Part shown: piece after piece, positions 56,542 through 64,000 of the stretch | How the letters are laid out: each line of letters starts with the position of its first letter | Position numbering within the stretch: the first letter of the stretch is position 1 | Assembly: GCF_000185145.2 (NCBI RefSeq) | Contig: NZ_GL833119.1 | Coordinates: forward strand, 434,001 to 498,000 | Direction of reading: 5' to 3' | DNA from: Hoylesella oralis ATCC 33269 | GTDB taxonomy: Bacteria; Bacteroidota; Bacteroidia; Bacteroidales; Bacteroidaceae | DNA length: 64,000 nt | Notes under the pieces: model-generated | Seen by the model: only the letters and a program-made list of their open reading frames with translations | Databases searched by the model: none | What the model was told of the DNA's origin: nothing | Position numbers and translations under genes: made by a program

Positions 56542-57585
56542 ATGAAATATATCATTAAGAATATTGCATACTCGATGACTTGCCTTGCCATGATATTACT
56601 TATGGGAAGTTGCAATACGGATATCGAACCCGTAGACATCAACGAACCGGGGATAGATAAACAAAACCCGGAACTGTATGCCAAATACCTTACTTCGCTA
56701 AAGGCTTACAAGAACAGCAAGCATAAAGTAGTGTTGGGATGGTTCGATAACAGTGCAAAAATGCCTGCATCGCAGGGGCAGAATATACATTCCGTGCCCG
56801 ATAGTCTGGACTATATTGTACTTAAATATCCGGCAGATCTTAACGAAAGGGAATACAAAGAGATCACAAACCTACGACAGCAAAAGGGAACAAAGGTAAT
56901 GTACGATATCAGTTTCGAAACTATAAAAAGCACATACGACGAAGCTTTGAAGGCTTTCAATGAGAACCCGGCCAATCAGGGAAAGGCCTTTACAGCTTTC
57001 AACAGTTGGTTAATCGACTCTGTTCAGGTAAAACTCGCCCTTTGCGACCGGTATAACTACGACGGAGTGGTGATGTCTTTCGAAGGCAAGGTAACAATTT
57101 ATATGACCGAGGCCGAAAAAACAAAAATGCTCGAACAGGAAAACGTATTCATCGGAATAGCCAAAGACTGGAAAGAGCGCCATACAAATAAAACGTTAGT
57201 ACTGGCAGGTAAGCCGCAAAACATTACGCATCAAGAGGTCTTTACCATGGCTTCTTACATCATTATTCCTTGCCAGAGCGCCACAACAGAGGGCAAACTC
57301 GCCTATAATATGGGTAAGGCGGCAGTCGAAGGTGTACCTACCGATAAATTCATACCGATGGTTTCTACGACTTCTCTCGATGCTACAGACCTGAAAACAG
57401 GCTATTGGGTGAACAATGTGGTTGCAGTATTGGGCGCTGCCAAGTGGGTTGCAAGCGATCATACAGGCTATCAAATAGCAGGACTTGCTATCGATAACGT
57501 CAACACAGACTACTATCATGCGAACTTCACCTACCCCACAGTGCGCAAAGCCATTTCTATTATCAATCCAACCGTTAAAAAATAA
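56542..57585 (+). CDS. GH18-like glycan-binding lipoprotein lacking the catalytic Asp
   Basis: A 347-residue lipoprotein (Cys24, LLMGSCNTD) with a GH18 TIM-barrel. The normal GH18 signature DGxDxDxE reads DGVVMSFE (174-181): the first Asp and Glu181 are kept, but the Asp two positions before the Glu, needed for substrate-assisted hydrolysis, is Ser179. It is therefore probably inactive and serves as a surface glycan-binding protein. The known N-glycan PUL of B. thetaiotaomicron has a GH18-like protein in this same position (BT3985, from memory). 46 bases after SusD, 6 before the next gene. Confidence 0.82.
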   Translation: MKYIIKNIAYSMTCLAMILLMGSCNTDIEPVDINEPGIDKQNPELYAKYLTSLKAYKNSKHKVVLGWFDNSAKMPASQGQNIHSVPDSLDYIVLKYPADLNEREYKEITNLRQQKGTKVMYDISFETIKSTYDEALKAFNENPANQGKAFTAFNSWLIDSVQVKLALCDRYNYDGVVMSFEGKVTIYMTEAEKTKMLEQENVFIGIAKDWKERHTNKTLVLAGKPQNITHQEVFTMASYIIIPCQSATTEGKLAYNMGKAAVEGVPTDKFIPMVSTTSLDATDLKTGYWVNNVVAVLGAAKWVASDHTGYQIAGLAIDNVNTDYYHANFTYPTVRKAISIINPTVKK

Positions 57586-57591
57586 AGCGAT

Positions 57592-58740
57592 ATGAAGAAT
57601 ATACTAAAATATTTGCCTCTGGCTTTTGTTACCCTTTTCATGGCAGCATGTCAAGATAACAATGAAGAGAATTTCGCAAACAAAGCATATATCGATGCTG
57701 CTGAAATGACCTCTGAAACAGTTATCAAAGGGAATGTAGGCACCATAACAAAAACCTTGACCATCGCTACATCGCGCCCCGCAGAGAACGAGATCAATGC
57801 GCAAATAACGGTAGAAAAGCCGATGGTCGGCACTTACAATAAGGCCTATTATGCCAATGCAGAGCTGCTTCCCGATACTTGTTATAAGGTTAAGGTAAGT
57901 AAAATGACAATCAATAAGGGAAGTGTGAAGAGTACTGAAGCTTCGATCGATTTCTCTAAGCTCGGTAGTCTCGACCGGAGTAAGACTTATGTCTTGCCCG
58001 TAACGGTACAAACGAGCGATATCGACCTTCTCGCCTCTGCCAAACAGTATTATTATGTGTTCCGTGCAGGCGCGCTGATTAACGTTGTAGCAGACATACA
58101 AGATAACTATTTGGAGATTTATCCGTGGAAGAACGAAAGTCGTGTAGCCAATATGCACAAGATAACTATGGAGGCTTTGATCTTTCCGCGTGAGTTCGGA
58201 CAGCTTATTTCTACAGTGATGGGTATAGAAGGAAGTTTTCTTATGCGTATCGGAGATGCCGGTATTCCCGACAATCAAATCCAGATAGCCACATCGGAAG
58301 GCAACTTTACCGATAGTAATCTAAAGCTCACGCCGGGGGTGTGGTCGCATGTAGCAATGACATACGATGAAAGTACAAAAACTATCTGTGTGTATATCAA
58401 CGGAAAGTTGATGGCTTCGGATAACAATTTCCGTGCATATATCAACATTGTAGGCAATGGTGGAGACCGTAACTTCGAGATCGGACGCTCATATGACGAT
58501 AGTCGCGACCTTAACGGATGCATCTCCGAAGCCCGAATATGGGATGTTGTACGTACGCAAGAGGAGATTGCCAACAGTATTTATACGGTAGAACCGACCT
58601 CTCAAGGCCTCGTTGCATACTGGAAATTCGATGATCAATCTTCGTTCATCGTTAAAGACTATTCTGGCAATGGGAATGATATAAAGGCCATAAAATCGGC
58701 ACTTAAATGGCAAAATGTATCGTTGCCAGCCACTAATTAA
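57592..58740 (+). CDS. DUF1735-LamG surface glycan-binding lipoprotein
   Basis: A 382-residue lipoprotein (Cys20, FMAACQDNNEEN; the Glu/Asn-rich start suits surface export). The DUF1735 (BT_3987-type N-terminal) domain spans about residues 30-160. A LamG/concanavalin-like module spans about 175-375, with the characteristic LTPGVWSHVAMTYDESTKTICVYINGK-like pattern, GCISEARIWDVVRTQEEI and LVAYWKFDD. There is no hydrolase motif. Domain order and position match the glycan-binding protein next to EndoBT-3987 (recalled). Likely role: binding N-glycans at the surface. Confidence 0.85.
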   Translation: MKNILKYLPLAFVTLFMAACQDNNEENFANKAYIDAAEMTSETVIKGNVGTITKTLTIATSRPAENEINAQITVEKPMVGTYNKAYYANAELLPDTCYKVKVSKMTINKGSVKSTEASIDFSKLGSLDRSKTYVLPVTVQTSDIDLLASAKQYYYVFRAGALINVVADIQDNYLEIYPWKNESRVANMHKITMEALIFPREFGQLISTVMGIEGSFLMRIGDAGIPDNQIQIATSEGNFTDSNLKLTPGVWSHVAMTYDESTKTICVYINGKLMASDNNFRAYINIVGNGGDRNFEIGRSYDDSRDLNGCISEARIWDVVRTQEEIANSIYTVEPTSQGLVAYWKFDDQSSFIVKDYSGNGNDIKAIKSALKWQNVSLPATN

Positions 58741-58759
58741 CTAAGAAAATCGATAAATT

Positions 58760-60130
58760 ATGAAATATATAAATTTAAATAAGATAAAGGTTTTAGGGCT
58801 TATTCTTTGCACAGGAAGCCTTATTACCTCCTGTTCAGACAGCATCGATGTACCGAAGGTCAGCGAAAACTCGTATCAGTCTGCCGACAAAACATTGGCA
58901 TTTATTACCGATAAGTATGGTGCCAGCAATCTCGATTCGCTTATCTTCTCCGACAAAGGGGCCACTGATTTTTACGTAAACCTGAACAATGCGCCTCAAA
59001 CTTCGCAGGAATATACCATCGTTTACGATGCTACATCACTTAATAAGTATAATCTTGCCCATGGAACAAATATCAAACCGCTGCCCGAAGAGTTGGTAAC
59101 AATCGACGGAGTTGCCACTGTTAAGACCGGTGAAACGAAATCTTCTGCCGTTAAAGTGGCTTACACTTCTGCCAATCAGTTAGAGAAAAATGGCACATAT
59201 GCCATTCCTCTGACCGTTAAAGGTAGCGGTGCACAAGCTTCCGCAGACAAAGGAGAATTCGTACTTTTGGTAAAAGACATTACTAAAATGCCGAATTGCC
59301 ACAAAGAAAACGGCCTGCAAGTAATCAGTTGTATGGAGATTAACGATGCTAACCCATTGTATAATCTTTGCTTTACATTAAAAGAAAGCGGTAAATACTT
59401 CTTTGATCAGGTAATTCTCTTTTCCGGAAATATCAACTACAATGCCGAGACGGGCGAAGTATACAACTACAACAACGAAAACATCTCGCAGTGCCTCAAC
59501 TTCAAGGAGAAATATCTTGCACCTTTGCAACAAAAAGGTATGAAAGTTATTCTTGGTATCTTAGGCAATCATGATCGCTCCGGAGTGGCAAATCTCAGTA
59601 AAGAAGGCGCCAAAGCATTTGCCGCCGAACTTAAATCGGTATGCGATGCATACAATTTAGACGGTGTGTTTTTCGATGATGAATATTCTTCCTATGGCAG
59701 CTATCCGGGCTTTGTAAGTCCGTCAAGTGCGGCAGCTTCCCGCCTTTGTTATGAAACAAAGAAAGCAATGCCCGACAAATTAGTAGAAGTATATGTATAC
59801 AGCCGTACGAATTCACTGCCCTCTGTAGATGGACAGACATCGGGAACTTTCGTCGATTATGGTATACATGATTACGGAGGTACCAGCGACTTGAGCAGTA
59901 ATTACCCCGATATGCCTAAAACAGGAATGATATTGGGCTCTATTGAATGTGCTCGAGGTTACGCTTCATCCGCAAGTGTTTATGAAAACATAAAGAATAA
60001 TAAATACGGTGGAACTATGGTTTTCGGTTTATCACCCGACCGTACACCTATGAATGTACTAAATAGAGTTGCCCATGCATTCTATGGTGAAGACGTTGTT
60101 CGCATAGGAACATATAAGAAAGATTGGTAA
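58760..60130 (+). CDS. GH18 endo-beta-N-acetylglucosaminidase (EndoH/F1-type) lipoprotein
   Basis: A 456-residue lipoprotein (Cys25, SLITSCSDS). A DUF1735 domain (about 30-175) precedes a GH18 barrel (about 185-450) with the intact active-site motif LDGVFFDDEYSSYG. D306 and E308 are the catalytic Asp/Glu pair of the DxE motif, and the DDEY ending is typical of EndoH/EndoF1-like enzymes. These cut the GlcNAc-GlcNAc core of high-mannose or hybrid N-glycans on glycoproteins. Being surface-anchored, it would release the glycan for SusC/SusD. It identifies the substrate class of the operon. Confidence 0.9.
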   Translation: MKYINLNKIKVLGLILCTGSLITSCSDSIDVPKVSENSYQSADKTLAFITDKYGASNLDSLIFSDKGATDFYVNLNNAPQTSQEYTIVYDATSLNKYNLAHGTNIKPLPEELVTIDGVATVKTGETKSSAVKVAYTSANQLEKNGTYAIPLTVKGSGAQASADKGEFVLLVKDITKMPNCHKENGLQVISCMEINDANPLYNLCFTLKESGKYFFDQVILFSGNINYNAETGEVYNYNNENISQCLNFKEKYLAPLQQKGMKVILGILGNHDRSGVANLSKEGAKAFAAELKSVCDAYNLDGVFFDDEYSSYGSYPGFVSPSSAAASRLCYETKKAMPDKLVEVYVYSRTNSLPSVDGQTSGTFVDYGIHDYGGTSDLSSNYPDMPKTGMILGSIECARGYASSASVYENIKNNKYGGTMVFGLSPDRTPMNVLNRVAHAFYGEDVVRIGTYKKDW

Positions 60131-60151
60131 AACAAAATACAGAAAACAACA

Positions 60152-61132
60152 ATGAAAACAAAATATTTATATGCAATAGCTATGTCTCTCGTGCTTGCAT
60201 TCGGTTTTACCGGATGCAGCAACGACGACGATCCTGTAAATCCGATTCCGGAAGCCAAGGAGAAAAGCAAACTTACCTTCGATACAGATACCTTGAAGGT
60301 AAGCGTTGGAGAGTCGGCAACCTTTAATATAACAGCGGGTGGAGGCGACTATAAAGTCATCAGCGAGAACCCTAAAATAGCGCAAGGTACTGTAAACGGA
60401 AGCGTTGTTACTATTACCTGTTCCGATAAAGGGCTTACCGGAATTATCATATCCGATGCAGATGGCAACTACAAACGGCTAACGGTTAAGTCTATGTATA
60501 CCGTTCTTGCCCTTAATAAAGAAAATGTATCTGTAGGAATGAAGCTCGGTCATGACGACGGAAAGGACAAAGTAATCGTGAAAAAAGGCAATGGAGGCTA
60601 CACAGCATCAAGTGCCAACGAGAATATTGCCAAGGTTTCAAGGATCGAGAACGATTCGGTAATCGTAATACAAGGTGTGGCTACAGGCTCTACAACTGTA
60701 ACTGTTACAGACATGATGGGCCTCTCGAAGACGGTAAACGTAACTGTAGAGACGACAACCATACCCTATACCGAAGAAGAAAAGAAGGAAATCATGAACA
60801 ATAGAGAGTATCGACTTTGCTGGGATGGCACAACTAAGAGCGAAACACAGGTAAACACCATGGAGAACGGGCAGCATAAAATGGGCTGGGATTACGGATG
60901 GGGATCCTATAAATATTACTGGGCCTACGTTTATTTTACCGGTGATCTGACCGTAGGCAAGAAAACTAATGGCAGAATAAGTGCAAAGTTGGGCTATTCG
61001 GAACCCGAGAACGAGTATGAAGATGTAGAGGTTGATATCATAAAGAATGATGGTTTGTACGTTTGGGGCATCATGTCTGTAATCAAAAACAACTATCTCC
61101 ATTACGGCTACTTCTGTCAACCTATCCCATAA
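60152..61132 (+). CDS. Ig-like (Big2-type) lipoprotein with unknown C-terminal domain
   Basis: A 326-residue lipoprotein (Cys22, FTGCSNDDDPV). The SNDDD run after the Cys resembles the Bacteroidetes surface-export signal. Two bacterial Ig-like repeats follow (about 40-110 and 115-200, GGYTASSANENIAKVSRIENDSVIVIQGVATGSTTVTVTD-type pattern). The C-terminal 120 residues are rich in Trp, Tyr and Gly (GWDYGWGSYKYYW) and match no family I recognise. It is last in the operon and does not correspond to a gene I recall from the B. thetaiotaomicron equivalent. An accessory glycan-binding role is a guess. Confidence 0.65.
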   Translation: MKTKYLYAIAMSLVLAFGFTGCSNDDDPVNPIPEAKEKSKLTFDTDTLKVSVGESATFNITAGGGDYKVISENPKIAQGTVNGSVVTITCSDKGLTGIIISDADGNYKRLTVKSMYTVLALNKENVSVGMKLGHDDGKDKVIVKKGNGGYTASSANENIAKVSRIENDSVIVIQGVATGSTTVTVTDMMGLSKTVNVTVETTTIPYTEEEKKEIMNNREYRLCWDGTTKSETQVNTMENGQHKMGWDYGWGSYKYYWAYVYFTGDLTVGKKTNGRISAKLGYSEPENEYEDVEVDIIKNDGLYVWGIMSVIKNNYLHYGYFCQPIP

Positions 61133-61176
61133 GATACATATTGAACAATCGTAATCAAAAACAAACTCACATTATA

Positions 61177-61214
61177 GGGAGCAGTCTTTCAAGAGATTGC
61201 TCCCGCTCTTTTTC
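61177..61214 (+). terminator. Terminator of the N-glycan PUL
   Basis: GGGAGCAGTCT at 61177-61187 pairs with AGATTGCTCCC at 61194-61204 (one GU pair), followed by GCTCTTTTTCC. It lies 45 bases after the last stop codon and shows the expected T-run. Confidence 0.8.
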
Positions 61215-61258
61215 CCCGATTTCGATAAAAACATGTAAGGTTCTTGCAGATAATTGCG

Positions 61259-61266
61259 TATCTTTG
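61259..61266 (+). promoter_or_regulatory. -7 box of the C1 peptidase gene
   Basis: TATCTTTG is an exact TAnnTTTG match, 38 bases before the ATG at 61304. Confidence 0.55.
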
Positions 61267-61303
61267 TATGCACATTGTAAACCGAAGAAACGGTTATCGT
61301 CAA

Positions 61304-62401
61304 ATGAAAAGGAATGTTCTTATATTCTTATCCGGCATGTTTATCGCCGTTACACTGTTGGTCTGTTGCCGACAGACAGTACGTGTACCGCCGGCAGACA
61401 TGCCGTTTACCTGCGATGTCATGCTCAGACATACACCGATAAAGAACCAAGGGAACAGCGAATATTGCTGGGTTTACGCCATGCTTGCCACTATAGAGAG
61501 CGAACACATTATGCAGGGCGACTCGATAAACCTGTCGTCTGCTTATGTCATTCGTATGATGCTCCGCGACGAAGCGGTAAAATATTACTTCTCGAAAGGA
61601 AAGGGCAACATCGTTATGCGGGGCATGTGTTCCATGCTTCCGGCTTTGTTGGAGAAACATGGCATAGAGGCATTCGACGCATTCGAGGATAACAACGGGC
61701 TTAACTGCCGTGTGCTCTGCCGAAAACTGATGCGTGAAGCCGATTTAAACATAGCGATACGCTGCGGTTTACAGCATTTGAACGACCGTATAGATAAGAT
61801 ATTAGACGATAATATGGGATATCTGCCCCGCACGGTATTCATGCTCGGTGCCGAATATACGCCTGTGGAATTCGCCCACAGCGTGTGTCTGCCAAACGAA
61901 TACCTTGCGTTTACGAGCTTTACGCACCATCCTTTCTACCGAAAATTCGTGCTCGAAGTGCCCGACAACCGGCTGAACGATGCTTTTATGAACCTACCCA
62001 TCGACTCGTTGATGCACACGATAGAACAATCGTTGCACCGAGGTCATCCTGTTTGTTGGGAAGGGGATATCAGCGAAAAGGGCTTTTCGTTCGATAGAGG
62101 CATCGCTGTTTTGCCGAACAAAAGCAGGCAAGTAACGCAACAAATACGGCAACGAGCTTTCGAAACCCTACAGACTACCGACGATCATGCTATGGAACTC
62201 GTCGGTATAGCGCACGATAAAACGGGCCGAAAGTACTTCATTGCCAAGAACAGTTGGGGCACCAATAATCCTTATGGCGGACTTATATACCTGTCGTATA
62301 ACTATGTAAAGCTCAAAACCATTGCTGTATTTCTCTCCAAAAACGCCTTCGACAGTCGAAAGAACTATATTCTATCTTTAAAAAACACAAAGAAGAATTA
62401 A
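61304..62401 (+). CDS. C1-family (papain/bleomycin-hydrolase-like) cysteine peptidase, exported
   Basis: A 365-residue peptidase. The ATG at 61304 (MKRNVLIFL) gives a clean N-terminal hydrophobic signal; an in-frame ATG at 61244 lies upstream of the promoter box. Catalytic triad motifs: IKNQGNSEYCWVYAM (Gln and Cys), DDHAMELVGIA (His) and AKNSWG (Asn). The length is short for PepC/bleomycin hydrolase and fits the compact Bacteroidetes C1B group. The signal ends LLVCCRQ, an atypical lipobox, so lipidation is uncertain. It might trim glycoproteins, but only position next to the N-glycan PUL suggests it. Confidence 0.83.
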   Translation: MKRNVLIFLSGMFIAVTLLVCCRQTVRVPPADMPFTCDVMLRHTPIKNQGNSEYCWVYAMLATIESEHIMQGDSINLSSAYVIRMMLRDEAVKYYFSKGKGNIVMRGMCSMLPALLEKHGIEAFDAFEDNNGLNCRVLCRKLMREADLNIAIRCGLQHLNDRIDKILDDNMGYLPRTVFMLGAEYTPVEFAHSVCLPNEYLAFTSFTHHPFYRKFVLEVPDNRLNDAFMNLPIDSLMHTIEQSLHRGHPVCWEGDISEKGFSFDRGIAVLPNKSRQVTQQIRQRAFETLQTTDDHAMELVGIAHDKTGRKYFIAKNSWGTNNPYGGLIYLSYNYVKLKTIAVFLSKNAFDSRKNYILSLKNTKKN

Positions 62402-62500
62402 CTCTACCCTATCTTGTCAGCACCGTATATATACCACCTTTTACAACGATTTCATACGCTTTAGAAAGCTAAATACGCCGATTAGGTTCACAGGGCGGCC

Positions 62501-63295
62501 TTACTTCTTGCCGTAAATCAGTCCTACACCGGTCATCATTCCGCGTACCTGCATGAATTTAGGCATCATCCACTGCCGTTCTGCATTCGCTATATAGTTG
62601 ATTTCGCTGATGCCTTCCGCCTTTAGAGCATCGATAAACTCCTGCATATCCCCATAAAGACTTTTCCAACCGAATAGGTCTTGGAAAGCAAAACTGCCAC
62701 CCTTCTTGACCACACGCAATGCTTCACGCACCACAAGCCGTTTGTCTGGCTGCGTTTTTACTTCATGGAAAACGAAATTGCTCACGGCTGCATCGAACGT
62801 ACCGTCGGCAAAGTCGAGCTTCGAAGCATCGCCCTTTTGGAAATGCGTATGCGCTCCTACGCCTTCGAGTGCTGCATTATTTTCGCATTGACTTTTGGCA
62901 TAATCCCATCCGAAGCCCCAGTAATCGATGCCGGTAATATCGGCTTCGGGGAATTTCTTGGCACATCTCACGGTCAAGGCAGCAGCTCCACAGCCGATAT
63001 CGAGCAGACGTCCGTGCCCGTCCCAGTCGAGATGATCCACCAAAAAGGTATGTATCTTGGCCATAAGTCCGCCACCTTCGAAAGAAAACTGCCAATGACA
63101 AAGGTACATATAGGCAGATATTGCCAATGCCGCCACCGACAATACGCCCAATACAACGGACAAAATGAGTACCTTGAACCACAAGATAGAGATAAAAAAC
63201 AATAGGAGCACCACTCCCGAAACCGAATAAAGAATGCGCAAGAGAGTATTTGGAACCCAATTGCCATAACTGATTTTCTGCTGTTTCATGACCAT
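62501..63295 (-). CDS. Membrane-anchored class I SAM-dependent methyltransferase
   Basis: A 264-residue protein with two N-terminal membrane segments (about 18-36 and 41-62, rich in Leu, Val, Ile) and a cytoplasmic Rossmann methyltransferase domain. SAM-binding motifs: LLDIGCGAAALTVRCAKKF (motif I), ADITGIDYW, GDASKLDFADGTFDAAVSNFVFHEV, and LRVVKKGGSFAFQDLF. Two start codons are possible (63295, 63289). The substrate is unknown; membrane anchoring suggests a lipid, quinone or membrane protein. The 99-base gap on its 3' side shows no clear terminator. Confidence 0.85.
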   Translation of the reverse strand: MVMKQQKISYGNWVPNTLLRILYSVSGVVLLLFFISILWFKVLILSVVLGVLSVAALAISAYMYLCHWQFSFEGGGLMAKIHTFLVDHLDWDGHGRLLDIGCGAAALTVRCAKKFPEADITGIDYWGFGWDYAKSQCENNAALEGVGAHTHFQKGDASKLDFADGTFDAAVSNFVFHEVKTQPDKRLVVREALRVVKKGGSFAFQDLFGWKSLYGDMQEFIDALKAEGISEINYIANAERQWMMPKFMQVRGMMTGVGLIYGKK

Positions 63296-63364
63296 TTAAT
63301 TACATTATAGATAACCCGCCCGTTCTGAAAATCCATAAAATACAACCGACAAGTAATTTCTGTG

Positions 63365-63372
63365 CAAAGATA
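63365..63372 (-). promoter_or_regulatory. -7 box of the methyltransferase gene
   Basis: Minus-strand TATCTTTG, an exact TAnnTTTG match, about 70 bases before the start; ATTG lies 20 bases upstream on the minus strand. Confidence 0.5.
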
Positions 63373-63435
63373 ATCTATAATCTGTATGTTCACAATACTT
63401 AAAAGTTAGGATTTTCGGATACGCCGCTTTTTTCA

Positions 63436-63443
63436 TACCTTTG
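63436..63443 (+). promoter_or_regulatory. -7 box of the HAD phosphatase gene
   Basis: TACCTTTG matches TAnnTTTG and lies 23 bases before the ATG at 63467. A TTTC at a 19-base distance is a weak -33 candidate. Confidence 0.5.
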
Positions 63444-63466
63444 CATCTTCTAAAATAACAAAACCT

Positions 63467-64000
63467 ATGGTAACAGATACAAAGATCAGGCTGGCAATAC
63501 TCGATTTCGACGGTACCATTGCCGATACACAAACACTTATCGTAGATACTATGCAGGGGGTAATCGAAGAACTCGGTTTAGAGAAGCGTACAAGAGCGCA
63601 GTGCGCAGCCATGATCGGATTACCTCTTGAGAAGACGTTTTCTACACTTATCCCGATGAGCGACAAGATGAACCGGCGCTGCGCAGAGGCTTACGAGCGC
63701 ATATATCGCGAGAAGAATACCCTCGGAGCGGTGACATTGTTCCCCCATGTCTACGAAACGTTAGAGAAACTCCATGCACACGGAACCGTTCTCACCATCG
63801 CTTCGAGCCGCCACAGATGGTCTCTTATAGACTTCGTCGAACGCTTTGGCATCGAAAAATTCATTACCTATATCTTGGGAGCAGACGATGTAACGCATGC
63901 AAAGCCTCATCCCGAACCTGTACTGAAGACGCTGCAAGAGCTGCACTTTACCCCCGAAGAGGCATTAGTCGTGGGAGATACCGTTTACGACATTAAGATG
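63467..64000 (+). CDS. HAD-family phosphatase (phosphoglycolate-phosphatase-like), partial
   Basis: The gene is cut by the right edge after 178 codons, just past motif IV. All HAD motifs are present: LDFDGTIADT (nucleophile Asp13, acid Asp15), TIASSR (motif II), HAKPHPEPV with the motif III Lys, and VVGDTVYDI (motif IV Asp pair). The helical cap between residues 20 and 85 (subclass IA) resembles Gph/beta-phosphoglucomutase relatives. The actual phosphate ester cannot be told. Only a short C-terminal end is missing. Confidence 0.9.
   Translation, partial: MVTDTKIRLAILDFDGTIADTQTLIVDTMQGVIEELGLEKRTRAQCAAMIGLPLEKTFSTLIPMSDKMNRRCAEAYERIYREKNTLGAVTLFPHVYETLEKLHAHGTVLTIASSRHRWSLIDFVERFGIEKFITYILGADDVTHAKPHPEPVLKTLQELHFTPEEALVVGDTVYDIKM

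Noticed and set aside
61304..62401. Membership of the C1 peptidase gene in the N-glycan PUL operon
   Set aside because: A strong terminator (61177-61214) and a new -7 box (61259-61266) separate it from the PUL.

Overview
The window looks like chromosomal DNA of a Bacteroidales bacterium, most likely Prevotellaceae or a close relative. The evidence is three SusC/SusD outer-membrane pairs, many lipoproteins, promoters of the Bacteroides type (TTTG, about 19 bases, TAnnTTTG), a type IX secretion (T9SS) tail on one large glycosidase, and a DUF6242-type lipoprotein. I see no rRNA, tRNA, CRISPR array, insertion sequence or phage gene. Genus and species cannot be fixed from the sequence alone.

Left part (1-13440): a polysaccharide utilization locus (PUL) with divergent arms. 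The minus arm holds a Tat-exported DUF4434 protein, an MFS sugar porter and a GHL10-type glycosidase cut by the window edge. The plus arm holds SusC, SusD, a DUF5018/DUF4623-like lipoprotein, a second GHL10 glycosidase, an N-acylglucosamine 2-epimerase and a metallophosphoesterase. It has no classical glycosidase family, and the GHL10 plus epimerase combination hints at an amino-sugar glycan. A roughly 400-base spacer with a six-unit, 22-bp-period repeat array leads into a second SusC/SusD pair (13844-18617) that has no enzymes.

Middle part (18750-41460): mostly housekeeping. It holds pncB, an OsmC-like protein, cysS, a 1317-residue GH76 alpha-mannanase with binding modules and a T9SS tail, korAB, upp and pckA. 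A strong candidate small RNA lies at about 32747-32967. An envelope-biogenesis cluster follows: DUF6242 lipoprotein, outer-membrane barrel, uppS, bamA, three Skp/OmpH-like chaperones and murI.

Right part (41461-64000): a minus-strand operon of two tandem paralogous secreted proteins of about 720 residues, followed by a 64-residue peptide that carries a textbook double-glycine leader. Next come trmH-type methyltransferase, sufE and U32 peptidase genes. Then comes a complete ECF sigma/anti-sigma controlled PUL (49869-61132): SusC with STN domain, SusD, a GH18-like protein lacking the catalytic Asp, a DUF1735-LamG lipoprotein, a DUF1735-GH18 endo-beta-N-acetylglucosaminidase and an unknown Ig-like lipoprotein. 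The order resembles the N-glycan locus BT3983-BT3987 of B. thetaiotaomicron (recalled, not searched). The window ends with a C1-family cysteine peptidase, a membrane-anchored methyltransferase and a HAD phosphatase cut by the right edge.

The most promising unexplained items are the double-glycine peptide, the small RNA, the 22-bp repeat array and the unusual first PUL.
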